Source of the DNA: Dermanyssus gallinae | Lineage: Eukaryota > Arthropoda > Arachnida > Mesostigmata > Dermanyssidae | Assembly (NCBI GenBank): GCA_003439945.1 | Contig: QVRM01000946.1 | Coordinates: 597,501-661,500 of the forward strand | DNA: 64,000 nt | Direction: 5' to 3' | Shown here: one piece after another, positions 59,376-64,000 of the stretch | Layout: each line of letters opens with the position of its first letter | Position numbering within the stretch: the stretch's first letter is position 1 | The notes under the pieces: model-generated | Seen by the model: the letters and a program-made list of their open reading frames with translations, nothing else | What the model was told of the DNA's origin: nothing | Database searches by the model: none | Translations under genes and position numbers: made by a program

Positions 59376-61967
59376 GACTACGGTTTGGTCTCCCGGCTAC
59401 AATCGCCTTTTTCGAGCATCCACACGCCTGAGAGCTTTAGTTCGCCGTTGAACTTTTTAGTGCGGGTGCCAACCTAGGCGAAACATTGAAGGAGGTTGAT
59501 CGCCCCGTCCGCCACGTGGTAACTCACGTTGCAGTGCATGGCTTAGGATATTTGCGTATGATCGAAATTCTCAGACTTGTAGATATTGTGAGCATTCAAT
59601 GTGCATGTTTGTAAACATGCTTGTAAACATTCTCGAGCGTCAGTTGTTAACTTCAGATGTGACAGCTTTGCTTGTCAAATGTGAGTTTTATAATGAACCA
59701 AATAGGAGGACGCTGAGGCGAGGCTAGTCGAGACAAGATGTCAGGCAAGGAAAGATTTGCCCTTGCCGCAATATAAACTTCTAGGTATTCAAGAAATGCC
59801 ACGTACTCCCGAGACCTAAGGGAGGAACCCGGGCTTAGTGGGTTTGTGAGTTTCAAACTAGGCGCCGCTAGCTGCCGCCAACGCAAGTGTATCGTACATT
59901 CCCATACTAAAAGGTCGTCACGATTTCGGCCTCCATCGAGTTGGAGCTCGTCCAATTGCAATTGCAAGCCAAAGCAATTGGGCAATTTGTTTGATAGCAC
60001 AAGCCGTATAGCCTTGAGTAAAATCACTTGAAGGAAGCTGTTTTTCATCTAGTCTATCACCCGTCCCTTACAGGCTTAGAATCGCCGTGAGGCATATCTT
60101 TGATGCACCGAGGGGCGGATATGCTGACACATCTGGGGTTTCCGCGAAAGTTCTAGTGGCAGCATGGCCGCTGACTCACAGCGATATGGTATACCGTCTA
60201 TTCGACATGAGCATTCCTCAAAGAAAATTAGATCAACAACAGGAATCAAACCGACAACACCCCGCTAGATGATAGCCATGACTAGCGCACTAGCCTGTAG
60301 ACCACATCAGTCGATAACCTAACAAATGTTTCTAATGCGTGCGTTGCCTACATATAATTAATCGGCAATTATTAGCGTCACTAATGCAAGCGTCCAGCTA
60401 AAATCGACAACAGTATCGCTAACAGTACCGACAGCCGAAAGTAAGACGTACTTAACCTAGTACAGTCAACAATACATTTGAGAGAACCTAACTTTGCGGG
60501 CTTGGCAGCGACGCCGGTATTCGTATGTAGCCATGTTTGAAATCTGCGACCCGTAACGCCAGGAACGTTAGGGGGGAATGGGATCAATCACGGGTTGTCG
60601 GTCAAACTTAGAGTGAAGCCAATTAGACGGGCTCTGCGACCCGCGACGGATTTAATTATAGGGCAATGTGATCACTGTAATCTGGACAGCAGGTCCTTGT
60701 TAAAATCGGCATCGGCGGAGGTAATTTTAGGCGCAATGCCCAAAGCAGGCTTCACTCGCATCGTGAAAACCTTTGCGACACTGCATCGTAAAACAAATCC
60801 GTTGATCATTTCTCTTTGACGAGTAGCTAACGACGAGGTTATATATCTGTTGTTGTGTATGTAAAGAAAATAAATTGTTATTGCTGCTGTAATAGTTGCC
60901 GTCTTCATTGTTATTTGTCCCACTTTGTAGCTGTTCGTGTGATTAAATGCGCGATAGGGGCACTATAAATGCATACGCGAACTCACTCACTGGCATTCAA
61001 TCCAACCGCCCGAGCTTGATTTCGGCAAGCGTTGGATATTGACGTCGTAAGATTTGTGAGATAGGACAATAGCAGACCAAACGAACTTCGAGAGGAAGCG
61101 GTACGCCCTCGGTAGTTAGCTAGTGTGCAATATTTCTCTTCTAGCTTTTGGTGTAAAGGGTCAATTGCAGGCTCGACCTTGGGTGCAGGAATTGGTTTCT
61201 TGTGCTCGAGAATGTCAGTAGTGTATATGTAACACTGCATTAGGACAAGGGTGGCACACTTCAATAGCTTAGCTACTTAGTCCTGTGCTTGTTCACTCCA
61301 CGCGATCACGTATTTTTTGAAAATGAAGAAACCCACATAAGGGAAACATATCCGAATAAAGTCGGAAAAAATCCTCAAGCGCGCAAAAAAACGGGTGACA
61401 CTAATTAGACCCTGATACAACCGATAACATGGAAACTCTTATGCAAGCAAGATTCGGAAAACATAGCTTCTCCAGTAATTTAAAGTATATTTATCTAAAA
61501 TGCAGTTTCGTTAAAGCCCGCCCGTGTTTTGCGCTCGCGAGGAATTTGGCGTGACGAGTGTGACAAGCTTCGATTTTCCAGATATTCTCTTCAATATGCC
61601 TCCCGCAATAGACCGCTTGGGAGGGTTTTTTTAAGTCCGTTTGGAGATTATTGTCATTGTTAGCAGCCTGCTAGTTTGTCACCTAGGCGTCCACAATTAC
61701 GTACTTCCCACTTTACGAGTGAAGTCACAGGAAGTACAAGTTAAGACTTACTTAACCTAAACATTTCTAAGCGACTCTACACTACACTTATGTATCCTGA
61801 ATATGTACTTTTTACGCTTTACTGCATAACTAAGAGCGCCTTGTATGCGTTAGACTACGCAGAGGTTCCAATAGTCTACATTTTATTTCTCAATGACGCA
61901 GCGAACGACCTAATTGCGCTCATTTTGCATTCTGTACTGTAGCGTGGATAGTAGATACTACAATCTA
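59376..61967. other. Intergenic, no gene recognised
   Basis: A 131-codon minus frame (59653-60048) is unrecognised. On the minus strand at about 60300-60232 a tRNA-like B box, GGTTTGATTCC, follows GGCTAGTGCGCTAG, but no cloverleaf folds cleanly. No simple repeats. Confidence 0.4.
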
Positions 61968-63250
61968 CAGGTAGTTCAATAAGTTCTTAGAATGAGCTTT
62001 TTAGAATTCGAATTTTGGCCACCGCTATTAGGAACTGCAACTTTTCGACTGTTAGCACTCAAAATATTATGGTGATTGGCCGTTGCGATTTCGTTTGATA
62101 GCTTTTCCCGTGCAACGCATCGGCGTGGTTTTTAAAAATGAAGAAAAAAGAGTTTCGAGTGGTTATCAAGCATTTTTATTTCAAAGGTTGGAATGCGACC
62201 CAAGTATAAATTGGGTTGGACGAGACGTACGGTGACTCTGCGCCATGTTTTGCCACTGTTTCCAACTGGATTAATGTGTTAAAAAGAGGTCGCAGGAGCA
62301 CCGAGAATGAACTACGTCCAGGAGGCCAAAAAACGGCAACTGATGAGGAAAACATAGAGAAAGTGCGAAACATCGTTGGCACAGATAAGCGAATGAACAT
62401 TAAGGAGATAGCGGAGGCATTAGGAATTAGTTTAGGTAGTGTGCATTTTATCCTATACGAAAACTTGAAGATGAAAGAGCTCAGAGAAAAATGGCTGCCG
62501 CATTTGCTCAACCAAGGCCAAAAAAACGCGCCTGTTTTCGCTTCACAGCGAAATTTGGCCAAGATGTCGAACAATCCGTCGGATTTTTGGCGCAGATTCA
62601 TGACCGTCGATGAAAGCTGGGTCCATCACTACACTCCCGAGACCCAAGAAGCATCTTGCCAATGGTGTGCACCTGATGAAGGACCTCCGAAGAGGGTGCG
62701 GACAACGGCATTGACCGGAAAGGTGATGGCTACAGTTTTTTAAGACCAACGTAGAATAATGCTGGTCGACTACCTTGAGAGCGGTAAAACGATCACAGGA
62801 GAATATTATGCAAGACTGTTGGACTGCCTTTAGCAAGAACTCATCGTGAAACGGCCCGCTTTGCAGAAGAAGGTTGTCCTGTTTCACCAGGACAATGCTC
62901 CTGCACACAAGTCCCGGCAAGCATCGGCAAAACTGGCCCAACTGAGGTTCGAACTTATTGAACAACCTTCCTATTCTCCTGACCTGGCCCCCTCTGATTA
63001 TTTCCTCTTCGAACATTTGAAGAATAGTCTCGGTGGAAAGCGTTTTTCCAGCAATGAAGAGGTTAAGGCTGCTGTCAATGCCTACTTTCAGTCTAAAGAC
63101 GCGGAATTCTACTTAAGAGGTATAAAAGCTCTGAAATCTTGGTGGGAAAAGTGTATTAAGCATCTCGGGGAGTATATCGAATAAGATAAATTTAAAAACA
63201 TGATTTGGAAAATTCTTGGTTTTCATTCTAAGAACTTATTGAACTACCTG
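61968..63250 (+). mobile_element. Irritans-type (Himar1-like) mariner with perfect 28-bp inverted repeats
   Basis: The ends are 61968-61995 and 63223-63250, perfect inverted repeats of 28 bp beginning CAGGTAGTTCAATAAGTTC. Each is flanked by TA (61966-61967 and 63251-63252), the standard mariner target-site duplication. Total length 1283 bp is close to a full-length mariner. The single transposase frame between the ends is full length but carries three stops. Confidence 0.97.
62138..63184 (+). pseudogene. Mariner transposase with three in-frame stops
   Basis: From ATG 62138 to the terminal TAA at 63182-63184 there are 348 codons in one frame with no frameshift, the usual mariner transposase length. 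Stops interrupt it at 62207-62209 (TAA), 62741-62743 (TAA, where relatives have Trp after VF) and 62831-62833 (TAG). The N-terminal part is KKKEFRVVIKHFYFKGWNAT and the WINVLKRGRRS block; a second helix-turn-helix covers IKEIAEALGISLGSVHFIL. Catalytic residues are intact: TVDESW, HQDNAPAH and PDLAPSDYF, with 34 residues between the last two Asp (D34D). It resembles the irritans subfamily. This copy is not translatable as a whole, but the intact inverted ends could still be moved by an active relative. Confidence 0.95.
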
Positions 63251-63252
63251 TA

Positions 63253-64000
63253 TACCAAGCAGAGTCTTTTCCTGATTTTGCTAGACGATTTTGTGCTGAT
63301 CGCCACTAGCGTATTACAAAGTTCTCAAACCCTGAACCTTATAGCCAACATCCGAAATGTTCCAGCACTAGCGAGAATATTTTTTGCAGAAGCTCCAATT
63401 TGCAGTGATACGTGCTTTAAAGGAACCAAAGAGTCTTGTCTAACGCGCAAAGGCTACAATCGATTATATTCTGACGCCATCAGTCACTCGATTATAACCT
63501 TCAGTGATTCTGGGCTGTTAGAATACACACTAACCTTCCGTAGTATCAACTGGATACAACCGTATTGAGAACAAACTTGATCATTGAAGATATGTGTACG
63601 ACGTTTTTTACTCCAAAGCAAAACAGCTTCGTTTGCTGAAGTGGCACATCGTCTTTGAAAACAACACAACGAGCTTCCCACGCAAAGAGAACCCCTTTTG
63701 TCAAGGTCTGATACTAGGCATTCATTTTCTGTAAGTGGACCAACACTCGCACGTTGTGCGATGTCATCTGTACTTTAGTACACAAAAAGCTAGATAAATA
63801 AAAACATATATATAGCATAGAAAGCGGCATATTTAGAACAAAAATGTGCAGCTAAAAATAACGTGTTCTAGTGAGGAGTCACCATGAATACAAGCGCTAA
63901 AATGTTTATTTATTAGATTCCTTAATTGATAACCTAGGTAAATCCTTATCGCCATATATAGTTATATAAGACTGAATAGGCCTTAGGAAGTATTTGCGAG
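63253..64000. other. Intergenic, no gene recognised
   Basis: Two short overlapping frames (63200-63568 plus, 63484-63681 minus) have no recognisable domain. No simple repeats. Confidence 0.45.

Overview
This is a nuclear, animal-type window. It has a spliced gene with GT-AG introns, APE-type LINE retrotransposons, mariner DNA transposons and very many short tandem repeats, and nothing operon-like. The Toll receptor has the multi-cysteine-cluster ectodomain of protostomes, and mariners of irritans and cecropia type are present. Together these point to an arthropod. A mite or other chelicerate is plausible, but nothing in the sequence fixes the species.

Layout. 1-4 kb: intergenic DNA with GTT/CAA and TA microsatellites, a three-copy 178-bp tandem repeat (1654-2187) and a LINE 3' tail sitting inside a CAA array. 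4.08-6.28 kb: a 5'-truncated LINE with an uninterrupted reverse-transcriptase reading frame ('LINE A'). 6.3-25.2 kb: no recognisable gene, dense (TA)n, (CAA)n and (TAA)n tracts and one relic of the LINE A family (about 16.5 kb). 25.3-29.65 kb: a nested stack of dead elements, namely a minus-strand R1-like LINE split by an internally deleted cecropia-type mariner, then a minus-strand LINE A relic abutting a heavily decayed third mariner. 29.7-36.9 kb: more microsatellite-rich intergenic DNA. 37-40.9 kb: a LINE with two uninterrupted frames ('LINE B'), ORF1 with a PHD-type zinc finger and ORF2 with endonuclease and reverse transcriptase, all key residues visible. 41.4-49.6 kb: the one host gene that can be read, a Toll receptor. 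I assembled it from five exons with matching phases; the predicted protein is 1492 residues. 49.6-64 kb: degraded LINE fragments on both strands, a short element with imperfect inverted ends, and an almost full-length irritans-type mariner with perfect 28-bp inverted repeats and three in-frame stops.

How the parts relate. Only the Toll gene is likely to have a cellular role, as a membrane receptor with an LRR ectodomain and a cytoplasmic TIR domain. Its last exon is obvious. The four upstream exons (signal peptide, a long low-complexity exon, and two short exons completing the Toll N-terminal cap) rest on splice signals, phase agreement and resemblance to the Toll N-terminus. LINE B lies in sense orientation about 0.5 kb upstream of the Toll start codon, and each of the four Toll introns carries two (TA)n tracts. 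I found no convincing undescribed multi-gene system. The most unusual items are the low-complexity N-terminal insertion in Toll that ends near a furin-like site, and the ORF1/ORF2 junction of LINE B.
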